64,000 nt of DNA from G965222535 sp965222535 (GTDB lineage: Bacteria > Pseudomonadota > Gammaproteobacteria > HK1), in assembly GCA_965222535.1 (NCBI GenBank), contig OZ244957.1, forward strand, positions 868,001 through 932,000, written 5' to 3'. A program made the translations under genes and the position numbers. Below are positions 17,019 to 26,424 of this stretch, piece after piece. The notes under the pieces were generated by a model. It was not told the origin of the DNA and did no database searches. It saw nothing but the letters and a program-made list of their open reading frames with translations. Numbering within the stretch: the first letter of the stretch is position 1; every line of letters starts with the position of its first letter.

Positions 17019-18119
17019 CTAAGTATTCATCCTGCGGTGGGTATAGAGCGACATGATAATGCCGAACCCCGCCATCATCGTCAGCAGGGACGAGCCGCCG
17101 TAGCTCAAAAGCGGCAGCGGCAGGCCGACCACCGGCAGAATACCTGAGACCATGCCGATGTTAACGAAGACATACACGAAAAACGTCAGCACCAGCCCGC
17201 CGCTGGCCAAGCGACCAAATGAGTCCTGCGCATTTAAGGCGATCAGCAGCCCGCGATAGACAACAAACAAATAAGCGGACAACAGCAGCAGTGTTCCGAT
17301 CAAACCAAATTCTTCGCTGAATACCGAAAAAATAAAATCGGTCGTGCGCTCCGGCAGGAAATCCAGTTGCGATTGCGTCCCGTGCATCCAGCCTTTACCG
17401 AATAGCCCGCCGGAGCCGATGGCAATTTTTGACTGGATGATATGGTAGCCGGCACCCATCGGGTCCTGCGTCGGATCGATGAAAGTCAGTACGCGCTGCT
17501 TTTGGTAGTCGTGCATGAAGAACAGCCACAGGACGGGACCCGTTATGACGGCCAGCAGCGCAAGGGAAGCGATCAGGCGCCAGCCCATGCCGGCTAAAAA
17601 CAACACGAACATCCCCGATGACGCCACCAATAGCGCGGTGCCAAGATCGGGCTGTTTGGCGATCAGCACTGTGGGCGCGATGATTACCACGGCGGCCAGC
17701 AGGATGTTCCCGAATGATGGCGGCAGGCGGTTGCCGCTGAGGACGTAAGCGACCATCAGCGGCATCGCGATCTTGGCCAGCTCCGAGGGTTGGAATTTAA
17801 TCGAAGCGATGACGATCCAGCGCTGCGCACCCTGCGCCGTATCGCCGAACAGCGCCACCAGCACCAGCAGCGATAACACCAACAGATACAGCCACAACGC
17901 GCCGTTAACAAAATACCGCGGCGGCAATTGGGCAAGCACCAGCATGGCTGCAAACGCGATCCCTAAGCGCAGCAGTTGGCGCAGCGGCGTCTGAGGGTCG
18001 CCGCCGCCGGCGCTGTACAACACAAACAGGCCGATCAGCGATAAGCCGAACAGGCCCAGCAGCAGCGGCAAATCAATATGCAGGCGGTGCGACAACGGCG
18101 GCTTTGTTTTCATCGGCAC
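17019..18119 (-). CDS. rodA: rod-shape peptidoglycan glycosyltransferase RodA
   Basis: SEDS-family polymerase that builds lateral-wall peptidoglycan with a class B PBP (PBP2). The 366 residues are almost entirely hydrophobic with about ten membrane segments. Family features are RWIVIASIKFQPSELAKIAMP, GLFGKGWMHGTQSQLDFLPERTTDFIFSVFSEEFG and GLPLPLLSYGGSSLLTMMAGFG. Length is near E. coli RodA (370). The partner mrdA (PBP2), normally directly upstream, is not in this window; R1 sequence and a DUF262 gene are found instead. It implies a rod-shaped cell. Confidence 0.95.
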   Translation of the reverse strand: MPMKTKPPLSHRLHIDLPLLLGLFGLSLIGLFVLYSAGGGDPQTPLRQLLRLGIAFAAMLVLAQLPPRYFVNGALWLYLLVLSLLVLVALFGDTAQGAQRWIVIASIKFQPSELAKIAMPLMVAYVLSGNRLPPSFGNILLAAVVIIAPTVLIAKQPDLGTALLVASSGMFVLFLAGMGWRLIASLALLAVITGPVLWLFFMHDYQKQRVLTFIDPTQDPMGAGYHIIQSKIAIGSGGLFGKGWMHGTQSQLDFLPERTTDFIFSVFSEEFGLIGTLLLLSAYLFVVYRGLLIALNAQDSFGRLASGGLVLTFFVYVFVNIGMVSGILPVVGLPLPLLSYGGSSLLTMMAGFGIIMSLYTHRRMNT

Positions 18120-18237
18120 TGGCTGGCGTGGATCGCTGTGAGCAGCGCACGAGCGTCAGCCGCTACGAACGGTGCTGGCGCAGGTGCGCCACACTGTCGA
18201 TCAGTCATCGCCGAATGCTCCATGGTGCCAAATAATA

Positions 18238-18362
18238 TCTTAGGGGCTTGTTTATTGAGGAAATGATTATACATCAATAGTTTACGTTAATGGTAAGCAT
18301 ATCCATTCCCCATCCCATCCCATCCCATCCCATCCCATCCCATTGAGGTTTTTCGAGGTGCC
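18238..18362 (-). repeat. R1 repeat copy with an expanded CCCAT tract
   Basis: In reverse orientation: GGGGCTTGTTTATTGAGG, ATTATACATCAATAGTTTACGTTA, then a run of about seven CCCAT units (18308-18344) and TTGAGGTTTTTCGAGGTGCCC. Other copies have a single CATCCCATT at this place, so the pentamer has expanded by slippage here. It lies between rodA and the DUF262 gene. Confidence 0.8.
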
Positions 18363-18401
18363 CTTAGGCTTATAGCCATGATATGGACATGGCGAAGGCG
18401 A

Positions 18402-20333
18402 TCAGGCATTCGCCTCCGTTTCCGCCAGAATCTCGCGGTTGACATAGGCGCGGAAGTCATCGGTGGTGGTGAAGCAGCGAAAGCCGGCCTGGTTGGCGAG
18501 GACGAGGGTCTCAGCCGGTTCATTGAGTAATAGCACCACCGGTTGGCTGAGTGCTTCCTGGACGCCATTTGGCCATGCTAGGTCAAACACCGCCCGTTGC
18601 TCTCCAGTTTCTTGGTGCGCGAATGCGTAGGACACGATCCCCGGCGCAAGTCCCCGTGCACTCACCCAAATGTTGAGCGCCGCCAGTGCCGTTTCTTCGT
18701 CTTCGCTGGAAATTCCGCCTAATCCGGGCGGGGTAGGCGAAACTGCAGCAGCAGAGCCTGCAAGCCAGCGGGTATCGCCGTGCAACAGCTCAGTCAACCA
18801 GCGGTTGGTTTCTGCGGCGAGCAGCGCTTTTCTCGCTTCCAAGAACGCGCCATAGTGTTCGATTTTCCAGAGCTCTGGGGCGGCAGGGATCCATTGTGAC
18901 GCCAGCGCACCGGGGTTTCTTGCTTCAATCTCGGGGAAGTAATCCTGGGGCAGCCGGTTACTGATATTGAGATTCGTCTCTTTTGTCTGGAAGCAGAAGT
19001 TTGCCAGCGCATTCACCTCTGGCCTCTGGTGCTTGCGTTTATAAAGCTGGGATTTCGGAAAAATATGGTGAACTTCCAGCTGGTTCATCCTGCCCAGCAG
19101 GGTGGCCTTCAAGGCTAACCCGGTTCCCCAGTCACGTGCCTCGCCGATGCGCGTGATCAGATACAATATGGGATAGAATCGATCGCCAAGGCTCCAGCCG
19201 GTGAAGTGCCCGGGTTCTACACGCAGACTGCCGCGCCACAGCCGCAGTTGCTCAAGGAGCGTGTCGAGGCCGCTGTCCTCTCCTGAGATTGCGGCGAGAT
19301 CCTTGTCGATGTAGCTTTCAGTTGATCCCGAAAAGCGCCCTCGCATGCCCGCTTGCACGAACCAGAAAAGCAGTTTGTCGCGTTCCTTCTCGGAAAGTTG
19401 CCCGGGATGCTGGTCGAGATAACGCACCATGACGGGAATGGCAAAGCGGCCGAACAAGACGCGGTCGTGGTCCAGCCCCAAACGCCCGCTGATCATGTTG
19501 AGGCAAGCGTCAATCTGGCGCGAGGCGCGGTCAAGTGCCTGCTGAATGTGCTCGGCGCTCTTGTCTTGCAGGAACTGAAACTTGGCCTCGCCGGTGAGTA
19601 CGGTGTTGACCGAGCGCAGCAGCCAATCCAAGCTGAACGAGTAGCCAGCCTCAGCCCATTTCCTAATTTTGGCCTTCATCGTGTCGCGCGCCTCGGGCCA
19701 GTCAGCACAGATTCTCGCCAGCGCCAAATCGCCCTTGGAGAGTTTGGTGCCACCGCTGTTGACGCGGTTGAAGATATCCACCACCACCTCAAGAGTTTTG
19801 TCAGTGCCAGTGATCTCCTCAATGTGCAGCTCAATGTCCATGATGCTGAGTAAGCGCGACAGGCGCTTAATGTATGGCATGAGCGCCGGGGTTTGTAGCA
19901 ACTCACCCAGCCCCTCGAAGCCATTTTTGAGCAGTTGCGTTACGTCCACCCAAAACGGTTCGCCCTTCATTTTTATCGGCTGATAAAAAGCGAAAGTCTC
20001 GGTTGCTAGGTTGAAATACAGATCCGTGAAGGCCTTGACATTGCCGTCAAAGAACTTCGGCGGCTGACCGCGCGCCACACCGTAGAGCGAGGTCATGCGC
20101 TGTTGCCCGTCGAGGAGCAGCTTCACCACGCCGGCAACTAGCGGGCTATCGCCCCGGTACACCGCTGTCTTTGACTCCGTCACCCACACCAGCAAGCCGC
20201 CTACGGGGTGGCGCTGGTAAAGCGAATCGAACAAGCCGCGTACTTGGTCGCGACTCCACACATAGCCGCGCTGAAACTCCGGCAAGGCGATGTGCCCGCT
20301 GTCGATGTGATCAAGCACAGTGGATATTTTCAT
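18402..20333 (-). CDS. DUF262 domain protein with C-terminal HNH-type nuclease region (GmrSD-like)
   Basis: 643 residues. The N-terminus (FQRGYVWSRDQVRGLFDSL..HPVGGLLVW, then LLLDGQQRMTSLYGV) is the DUF262/GmrS-like ParB-fold domain; the D-G-Q-Q-R motif marks its nucleotide-dependent active site. The middle is helical. About residues 415-455 read LEVHHIFPKSQLYKRKHQRPEVNALANFCFQTKETN, an HNH/DUF1524-like nuclease motif with His-His and a following Asn. This two-part order is that of GmrSD-type type IV modification-dependent restriction proteins and of related phage-defence proteins. No methyltransferase, Dnd or BREX gene is near, so it appears solitary, inserted between rodA and the mnmG-rsmG pair. 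Target and activity are not visible from sequence. Confidence 0.82.
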   Translation of the reverse strand: MKISTVLDHIDSGHIALPEFQRGYVWSRDQVRGLFDSLYQRHPVGGLLVWVTESKTAVYRGDSPLVAGVVKLLLDGQQRMTSLYGVARGQPPKFFDGNVKAFTDLYFNLATETFAFYQPIKMKGEPFWVDVTQLLKNGFEGLGELLQTPALMPYIKRLSRLLSIMDIELHIEEITGTDKTLEVVVDIFNRVNSGGTKLSKGDLALARICADWPEARDTMKAKIRKWAEAGYSFSLDWLLRSVNTVLTGEAKFQFLQDKSAEHIQQALDRASRQIDACLNMISGRLGLDHDRVLFGRFAIPVMVRYLDQHPGQLSEKERDKLLFWFVQAGMRGRFSGSTESYIDKDLAAISGEDSGLDTLLEQLRLWRGSLRVEPGHFTGWSLGDRFYPILYLITRIGEARDWGTGLALKATLLGRMNQLEVHHIFPKSQLYKRKHQRPEVNALANFCFQTKETNLNISNRLPQDYFPEIEARNPGALASQWIPAAPELWKIEHYGAFLEARKALLAAETNRWLTELLHGDTRWLAGSAAAVSPTPPGLGGISSEDEETALAALNIWVSARGLAPGIVSYAFAHQETGEQRAVFDLAWPNGVQEALSQPVVLLLNEPAETLVLANQAGFRCFTTTDDFRAYVNREILAETEANA

Positions 20334-20388
20334 TTTGAAGACTCTCCAATCATTTTATCCAGCACCTCGGGAAGTACCAGCAAAACGC

Positions 20389-21006
20389 TCAATCGCCCTT
20401 GCTTTCTGTTGCGCTGCTTTCAGTGCTGCTCACGAGCAGTGCCAGATCGTCGATCAACACCAATTGGCGCTGGGTATGCTGCAAAGCGCACGTTACGGGC
20501 AGCACTTGGATGCTTGCAGACGCTGCCAGTTGGTTGAGCTCGGTCGCCGTTGCACTGCTGGTTTTCATTGCAATGAGGCGCGTTTGCGGTCGCCACAGGC
20601 GGCGCGTTTTGGCGATCAGTTGAGGGATGCTGAAAGTGGCACGGCTGACGATGGTATCAAAGCCCGCCGCCGCATCAAATGGAGAGGGGACGGTGAAGTC
20701 TTCTATACGCCCCTGTAGCGGCAGTGCATGCGACACCCCAAGCTGGGCTACGGCGTGGCGACAGAAGCGAATTTTTTTGCGCCGCGCATCCAGCAGCAGC
20801 CATTGACTCCAGGGACAGGCAATCGCCAATACCAGCCCCGGCACCCCCGCTCCGGTCCCTACGTCAAGCATCCGCTGACCACGCAGATAGGGCATCACTG
20901 TCAAGGCGTCTAGCAGATGGCGCTCGATCATGGCTTCGGGCGAGCGCAGCGCGGTCAGGTTGTACGCTCGATTCCAATGCTCCAGCAAACGCAGATAGCG
21001 CACCAA
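20389..21006 (-). CDS. rsmG: 16S rRNA (guanine-527-N7)-methyltransferase RsmG; start codon unclear
   Basis: SAM-dependent methyltransferase acting on G527 of 16S rRNA. The product shows EHWNRAYNLTALRSPEAM, MLDVGTGAGVPGLVLAI (SAM-binding), LLDARRKKIRF and FDTIVSRATF. From GTG 21006 the protein is 205 residues, but EHWNRAYNLT lies at residue 9 instead of about 32 as in E. coli. In-frame sequence upstream continues the usual N-terminal helix (ADQRLYALLEAGIQAYAIAP) without an ATG, GTG or TTG, back to the end of mnmG. So either an unusual start (for example CTG or ATT) is used or the N-terminus is shortened. It directly follows mnmG (gidA-gidB order). Confidence 0.88.
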   Translation of the reverse strand: MVRYLRLLEHWNRAYNLTALRSPEAMIERHLLDALTVMPYLRGQRMLDVGTGAGVPGLVLAIACPWSQWLLLDARRKKIRFCRHAVAQLGVSHALPLQGRIEDFTVPSPFDAAAGFDTIVSRATFSIPQLIAKTRRLWRPQTRLIAMKTSSATATELNQLAASASIQVLPVTCALQHTQRQLVLIDDLALLVSSTESSATESKGD

Positions 21007-21157
21007 GGCAACCTTAACCGGCGTTGGCGGCGGCGGTGCTATGGCGTATGCCTGAATACCCGCCTCAAGGAGGGCGTATAAGCGCTGATCGGCCTTGCTT
21101 AGCGCGGTCGTTGGCGCATTACCCGATGCGCCAACGGTTGCGTTTGAGGGCGCTGCT

Positions 21158-23053
21158 TCAGATTCTTTCGTACGCGTCAGGCGCGGCTTTCCTCAGATAG
21201 AGCAGCAATAAGCCGATCGCCGCTGGGGTTACCCCGGCGATGCGTTTTGCCTGAGCGATCGACAGCGGTCGATGGGCGCTCAGTTTCTCCCGTGCTTCGT
21301 TGGACAGCCCACGCACTGTCGCATAGTCGAGGTAGCGAGGGATGGGGGTCTCTTCATGCTTCCGTGAACGTTCGATTTCCTGTTGCTGGTGCGCAATATA
21401 GCCTTGGTATCGAGCTTCGATCTGAAGCTGCTCGGCGACCGCAGGATCGTCAACCCCAGGGCCTATGCCGGACAACTGCATCAACTGTCGGTAGCTTATC
21501 TCTGGTCGCGCCAGCAGATCGAGAACACGCTGATCGCGGCAAAGCGAGACACCGGTGGTCTGTTTCAATCCTGCCGCCAAGGAGTGTTCGGGGTGGATGC
21601 GGATCGCCGCCAGCCGCTGCCGCTCCGCATCCACGGCGGTGCTTTTGGCGCTGAATTGGTGCCAGCGCTCGGCGTCAACTAACCCCAACTGATGGCCGAT
21701 CGGCGTCAAACGCTGATCGGCGTTGTCTTGGCGCAGCAGCAGCCGGTATTCAGCACGGCTGGTGAACATGCGGTACGGCTCACTCGCGCCGCGACTCACC
21801 AGATCATCGATCAGCACGCCGATATACGCCTGATCGCGGCGCAATTGCAAGGGCACCTGCTGGTTGACCGCACGGGCGGCGTTGATCCCCGCGATCAGAC
21901 CCTGCGCCGCGGCTTCCTCGTAGCCAGTGGTGCCATTGATCTGTCCCGCAAGGTATAGCCCCGACAGCTGGTCGCTTTCCAACGATGGCTTTAATCCTCT
22001 GGGATCGAAGAAGTCGTACTCGATGGCATAGCCAGGGCGGGTGATATGCGCCTTCTCGAAGCCGCGGATGCTGCGCACTAAGGTGCACTGCACAGCGTAA
22101 GGCAAGGCAGTGGAAATCCCGTTGGGGTACAGTTCGCTGCTGTTGAGACCTTCCGGCTCGACGAAGATCTGATGCGCACAGCGATCGGGGAAACGGACAA
22201 TTTTATCTTCGACTGACGGGCAATAGCGCGGCCCCGAGCTTTTAATCGCGCCGCTGTACATCGGTGATTGATGCAGCGCATCACGAATGATGGCATGGGT
22301 GCGTTGATTGGTATGGGTGATATAGCAGGGGACCTGGGGCGGTAATGATGCGGTGTGCGGTTTGAGGAACGAAAACGCCGGCGGCGGTTGGTCGCCGTGC
22401 TGCACCGCCATCACCGAAAAATCGACGCTGCGACCATCGATCCGCGGTGGGGTGCCGGTTTTCAGGCGACCTATCCTGAAGCCGTACTCGCGCAACTTTT
22501 GCGCTAACGCAATGGACGCTGGATCAGCGGCGCGCCCGCCTGCATAGCTGTGCTCGCCGACATGGATGCGACCATCGAGGAAAGTACCGACGGTCAACAC
22601 CACCGCGGCAGCGTAAAACGGAATACCCAACTGCGTACGCACCCCGATAATGCGGTCGTTTTTGATCAGCAAATCAGTAACGGTTTGTTGCAACAGGCGC
22701 AGCCCCATAGCCTCCTCTACGATACAGCGCACCGCGCTGCGATAGCGCTCACGATCGATCTGGGCGCGGGTGGCGCGTACCGCAGGGCCTTTGCGCTCGT
22801 TCAGCGTACGGCTGTGAATACGGCAGCGATCAGCGGCAACCCCCATGCTTCCTCCCAAGGCATCGATCTCGCGCACCAGATGCCCTTTACCGATACCGCC
22901 GATCGCCGGATTGCAACTCATCTGCCCCAGTGCCTCGATGCTTTGCGTCAGCAACAGCACCGCGGCACCGATGCGCGAGGCCGCAAGCGCTGCTTCAGTG
23001 CCGGCATGACCGCCACCGACGATGATCACGTCAAACTGGGTGCTATCGCTCAT
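21158..23053 (-). CDS. mnmG: tRNA uridine-5-carboxymethylaminomethyl modification enzyme MnmG (GidA)
   Basis: With MnmE it makes cmnm5U34 in tRNAs reading two-codon boxes, using FAD, NADH and methylene-THF or glycine-derived units. The 631-residue protein has the FAD motif VIIVGGGHAGTEAALAASRIG at the start, SCNPAIGGIGKGHLVREIDALGG, DGRIHVGEHSYAGGRA, LKTGTPPRIDG and a helical C-terminal domain (ETPIPRYLDYATVRGLSNEAREKL). Length matches E. coli (629). Followed by rsmG in the same direction. Confidence 0.97.
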   Translation of the reverse strand: MSDSTQFDVIIVGGGHAGTEAALAASRIGAAVLLLTQSIEALGQMSCNPAIGGIGKGHLVREIDALGGSMGVAADRCRIHSRTLNERKGPAVRATRAQIDRERYRSAVRCIVEEAMGLRLLQQTVTDLLIKNDRIIGVRTQLGIPFYAAAVVLTVGTFLDGRIHVGEHSYAGGRAADPASIALAQKLREYGFRIGRLKTGTPPRIDGRSVDFSVMAVQHGDQPPPAFSFLKPHTASLPPQVPCYITHTNQRTHAIIRDALHQSPMYSGAIKSSGPRYCPSVEDKIVRFPDRCAHQIFVEPEGLNSSELYPNGISTALPYAVQCTLVRSIRGFEKAHITRPGYAIEYDFFDPRGLKPSLESDQLSGLYLAGQINGTTGYEEAAAQGLIAGINAARAVNQQVPLQLRRDQAYIGVLIDDLVSRGASEPYRMFTSRAEYRLLLRQDNADQRLTPIGHQLGLVDAERWHQFSAKSTAVDAERQRLAAIRIHPEHSLAAGLKQTTGVSLCRDQRVLDLLARPEISYRQLMQLSGIGPGVDDPAVAEQLQIEARYQGYIAHQQQEIERSRKHEETPIPRYLDYATVRGLSNEAREKLSAHRPLSIAQAKRIAGVTPAAIGLLLLYLRKAAPDAYERI

Positions 23054-23108
23054 GCTGTGCTACCGCAGAACCAACGCATAAGAGAAGGAAAGCGCGGCAC
23101 GGCTGAAC

Positions 23109-24356
23109 TTAATGCGCCACCGCGGCCGCGCCATGCTCGTCGATCAAGGCACCGCTGGTGAAACGTTCCAATGAGTAGGCGGCGTTGAGCGGGTGGGGGC
23201 GATCGTTCGCGATGGTGTGTGCAAATACCCAGCCGGAGCCAGGAGTCGCCTTAAAACCGCCAGTGCCCCAGCCGCAGTTAAAATACAGGTGTTTGACCGG
23301 GGTAAGACCAATGATCGGGCTGGCGTCTGGGCAGGTGTCAACGATGCCAGCCCATTGTCGGAGCATCCGCAAGCGGGAAAAGATAGGGTAGAGTGCCAGC
23401 AGTGCGCCCATCTGGTGTTCGATCACCGGCAGGCTGCCGCGCTGAGCATAGGAGTTGTAAGCGTCAATACCGGCACCGATCACCAGCTCCCCCTTGTCCG
23501 TTTGGCTGACATAAACGTGCACTGCGTTGGACATCACCACGCAGTCAATGATCGGCTTGATCGGTTCCGACACCAAGGCCTGCAGCGGATGACTCGAAAG
23601 CGGCAGCCTGAAACCGGCCATCTCCGCCAGTACGCTGGCGTGACCGGAAACCACCACCCCGACCTTATTGGCGCGGATCACGCCGCGATTGGTTTCAAGC
23701 GCAGTTACCGCACCGTTATCGCTACGGATCGCGGTGACTTCACAATTCTGGATGATATCCACGCCATAAGTATCCGCAGCACGGGCCAACCCCCAGACAA
23801 CCGCATCGTGTCGCGCAACGCCCCCACGGCGCTGCAGCGAAGCACCCAGCACTGGATAGCGTACCGCCGACGAGGTATTGAGGATCGGCACCATCGCTTT
23901 GATCTGCGCCGGCGTCAGCATTTCGGAATCAATGCCATTTAACTGAATGGCGTTGACGCGGCGTGATATTTCGCGCAGATCGCCAAGGTTATGCGCCAGA
24001 TTCAACACCCCGCGCTGGCTGAACATGATGTTGTAGTTGAGGTCTTGTGATAATCCCTCGTAGAGCTTTAGGGAGTGATCGTAAAGCCGCGCACTTTCAT
24101 CCAGCAGATAATTGGAGCGGATGATGGTGGTGTTACGACCGCTGTTACCGCCACCTAACCAGCCCTTTTCCAACACCGCGATATTGCGTACGCCGTGCTC
24201 TTTGGCGAGGTAATAGGCGGTTGCCAAGCCGTGACCGCCACCTCCTACAATGACCACATGGTATTCGGCTTTCGGGTTGGGGCTGCGCCACGCACGCGCC
24301 CAGTTGCGGTGATAGCTCAGCGCATTACGGGCTAGGCTGAAGATCGAGTATTTCAT
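23109..24356 (-). CDS. soxB: sarcosine oxidase beta subunit (SoxB-like FAD enzyme)
   Basis: Flavoprotein oxidising sarcosine to glycine and a one-carbon unit as part of heterotetrameric SoxBDAG. From ATG 24356 it is 415 residues, beginning MKYSIFSLARNALSYHRNW as in typical SoxB. It has VVIVGGGGHGLATAYYLAKEHG (FAD), NSGRNTTIIRSNYLLDESA (region of covalent FMN/FAD attachment in the family) and YFNCGWGTGGFKATPGSG near the C-terminus. Upstream in-frame residues to 24431 derive from an R1 hairpin. soxD, soxA and soxG, which normally follow soxB, are absent: mnmG comes 55 bases after the stop. glyA and sdaA lie upstream on the same strand. Confidence 0.92.
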   Translation of the reverse strand: MKYSIFSLARNALSYHRNWARAWRSPNPKAEYHVVIVGGGGHGLATAYYLAKEHGVRNIAVLEKGWLGGGNSGRNTTIIRSNYLLDESARLYDHSLKLYEGLSQDLNYNIMFSQRGVLNLAHNLGDLREISRRVNAIQLNGIDSEMLTPAQIKAMVPILNTSSAVRYPVLGASLQRRGGVARHDAVVWGLARAADTYGVDIIQNCEVTAIRSDNGAVTALETNRGVIRANKVGVVVSGHASVLAEMAGFRLPLSSHPLQALVSEPIKPIIDCVVMSNAVHVYVSQTDKGELVIGAGIDAYNSYAQRGSLPVIEHQMGALLALYPIFSRLRMLRQWAGIVDTCPDASPIIGLTPVKHLYFNCGWGTGGFKATPGSGWVFAHTIANDRPHPLNAAYSLERFTSGALIDEHGAAAVAH

Positions 24357-24382
24357 TTCTTGGTATTTGCCGGCCTGAAAAA

Positions 24383-24900
24383 CACCATGAGGGCACCTCA
24401 AAAAACCATCGAAGCCGGCTTTTTGAGACACCTTGCGGGGGGCTATTGGGGAGAGGATTATATACCGGTGTTACTTGAAGATGCAGGAAAGGGCTATTGT
24501 CATGCTCTCATCCCAGAGCCTCTCAGCCCTTTTCCAGAGCGTTTATCGAAGCCCTCGACCATGCACGGCGTCGAGGCGAGGGCGCAGGAGATCCTGGGGT
24601 TAGGGGTTTGGGGGAAGGGAGTACAGCGTTTAGGCGCGTTAAACACACCTGTGTTTTTTTATTTTTTATTTGGTGCGCCTAACGGCGCATCATTCGCTGA
24701 CCGGCATAGACCGGTCAGCGGCACCATGAAATTACCGCTGGAGGGTTCTTCTTCTCCGATACATCGGCGCATTGCCAATAGCAGGCTTCCCCCAATACAA
24801 ACGTCGTTACCCTCCTTAGACTCCTCAAAATACCGAGCATAGCTCGGCATTTTGAGGATTAAAAATATTAAAGATCCCAGAGCCTTGCCCGAAACCGAGG
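24383..24900 (-). repeat. R2 repeat copy in inverted orientation, preceded by an R1-type hairpin
   Basis: An R1-type hairpin (GGGCACCTCAAAAAACC / GGCTTTTTGAGACACC) sits at 24392-24434. Then comes inverted R2: ACTTGAAGATGCAGGAAAGGG, the conserved block 24590-24812 and the variable-stem hairpin 24823-24838 with 24842-24857. The block is near-identical to those at 7866 and 13507. It separates soxB from sdaA, so the two are unlikely to be one simple transcript. Confidence 0.8.
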
Positions 24901-24907
24901 CGCCTAC

Positions 24908-24990
24908 GTAGGAAATCGGCAAATTCAGAAATGTCCCTTAAGTGACATTTCTGAATGGGGCAAAAGATGACATTTTAGCTTTGTGTTGAC
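24908..24990 (+). repeat. R3 repeat copy (best-preserved)
   Basis: GGAAATCGGCAAATTCAGAAATGTCCC, a palindrome (CAGAAATGTCcCTTAAGtGACATTTCTG), TGGGGCAAAAGATGACATTTTAGC and TTTGTGTTGACA. It abuts the sdaA stop codon at 24995. Its other copies are at 388-466, 38338-38395 and 57001-57075. Confidence 0.75.
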
Positions 24991-24994
24991 AGCT

Positions 24995-26374
24995 TCAGCA
25001 TTCAATAACGTTGACAGCGAGTCCGCCTCTTGCGGTTTCTTTGTACTTGGTTTTCATATCAGCACCCGTTTCGCGCATCGTTTTGATCGCCTTGTCGAGC
25101 GATACATAGTGGAAGCCGTCACCGTGCAGCGCCATGCGCGCGGCGTTGATGGCTTTGACGGAGGCGATCGCATTGCGCTCAATACAGGGGATCTGCACCA
25201 ATCCGCCGATCGGGTCGCAGGTCAATCCGAGGTTATGCTCTATGCCGATTTCGGCGGCGTTCTCGATCTGCATCGGCGTCCCGCCGGATACTTCGGCGAG
25301 TCCCGCGGCGGCCATTGAGCAAGCCGAACCAACTTCCCCTTGGCAGCCCACCTCAGCGCCCGAAATCGAGGCGTTTTCCTTATACAAAAGACCGATCGCA
25401 CCCGCCGTCAGCAAGAAACGGACAACCCCATCCTCATTGGCACCACGGCAAAAATGCCAGTAGTAGTGCAGCACCGCCGGGATAATCCCGGCCGCGCCAT
25501 TGGTCGGGGCGGTGACCACTCTACCACCAGCGGCGTTTTCTTCATTGACCGCCAGCGCATATACATTAACCCAATCCATCGTCTGCATGGGGTCCTGATC
25601 CAGAGCATCCCGGCTGGCTTCCAACTTGCGCGTCAATTCCGCGGCGCGCCGCTTGACCTGCATGCCCCCCGGCAGGATGCCCCCGGTACGGCAGCCAGCC
25701 TGCACGCAGTCCTGCATGGCCTGCCAGATTCTGAGCAAACCACTGCGGATTTCGTCTTCGCTGCGCCACGCGGTTTCATTCGCCATCATCAGCGTGCTGA
25801 TCGATATCCCTTCGCGTTTTGTAATGTCGAGCAGTTCGGCGGCGGCCAAGAACGGGTATTTCAGCACTGTGTCATCGGGCTGGATGCGGTTGACGCCGAT
25901 TTCGTTTTCGTTGACCACAAAACCGCCGCCGACCGAGTAGTACACGCGGCTGAACAGCGCATCGCCTTTCGCATCCCAAGCGGTAAACCGCATGCCATTG
26001 GAATGATACGGCAGCGAGCGACGGCGATGGAAGATCAGATGCTCTTTGAGGTTGAAGCGGATCGCTCGCTGACCCAGCAGGTTCAGCGTCTGCGAGGCGC
26101 GCAGCGCCTTCATCGTTGGATCGACGATAGCGGGATCGACTGTCTCTGGGGCATACCCCAGCAGCCCAAGGACAACCGCTTTATCACTCCCGTGGCCTTT
26201 ACCGGTTGCGCCCAGCGAGCCGAACAACTGCGTTTGGATTGTCTCCACTAAGTCCAATCCCTGGTTGGTTGCAAGCGCCGTAATAAACTGATGTGCCGCC
26301 CGCATCGGCCCCACGGTATGTGAACTCGAGGGACCAATGCCGATTTTAAACAGCTCAAAAACACTGATGGCCAT
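24995..26374 (-). CDS. sdaA: L-serine ammonia-lyase (iron-sulfur, single-chain)
   Basis: Deaminates L-serine to pyruvate with an oxygen-sensitive 4Fe-4S cluster. From ATG 26374 the protein has 459 residues, starting MAISVFELFKIGIGPSSSHTVGPMRAA (beta domain). The alpha domain carries SACSMAAAGLAEV and LTCDPIGGLVQIPCIERNA, which include the cluster cysteines. A perfect AAGGAGGT ribosome-binding site six bases before 26374 decides the start over the upstream in-frame ATG at 26398. Length equals E. coli SdaA/SdaB. glyA is upstream by 99 bases on the same strand. Confidence 0.96.
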   Translation of the reverse strand: MAISVFELFKIGIGPSSSHTVGPMRAAHQFITALATNQGLDLVETIQTQLFGSLGATGKGHGSDKAVVLGLLGYAPETVDPAIVDPTMKALRASQTLNLLGQRAIRFNLKEHLIFHRRRSLPYHSNGMRFTAWDAKGDALFSRVYYSVGGGFVVNENEIGVNRIQPDDTVLKYPFLAAAELLDITKREGISISTLMMANETAWRSEDEIRSGLLRIWQAMQDCVQAGCRTGGILPGGMQVKRRAAELTRKLEASRDALDQDPMQTMDWVNVYALAVNEENAAGGRVVTAPTNGAAGIIPAVLHYYWHFCRGANEDGVVRFLLTAGAIGLLYKENASISGAEVGCQGEVGSACSMAAAGLAEVSGGTPMQIENAAEIGIEHNLGLTCDPIGGLVQIPCIERNAIASVKAINAARMALHGDGFHYVSLDKAIKTMRETGADMKTKYKETARGGLAVNVIEC

Positions 26375-26424
26375 CTCTACCTCCTTAATAGTCTCCATTC
26401 AACAGCCGCACAGGTAAACATATT

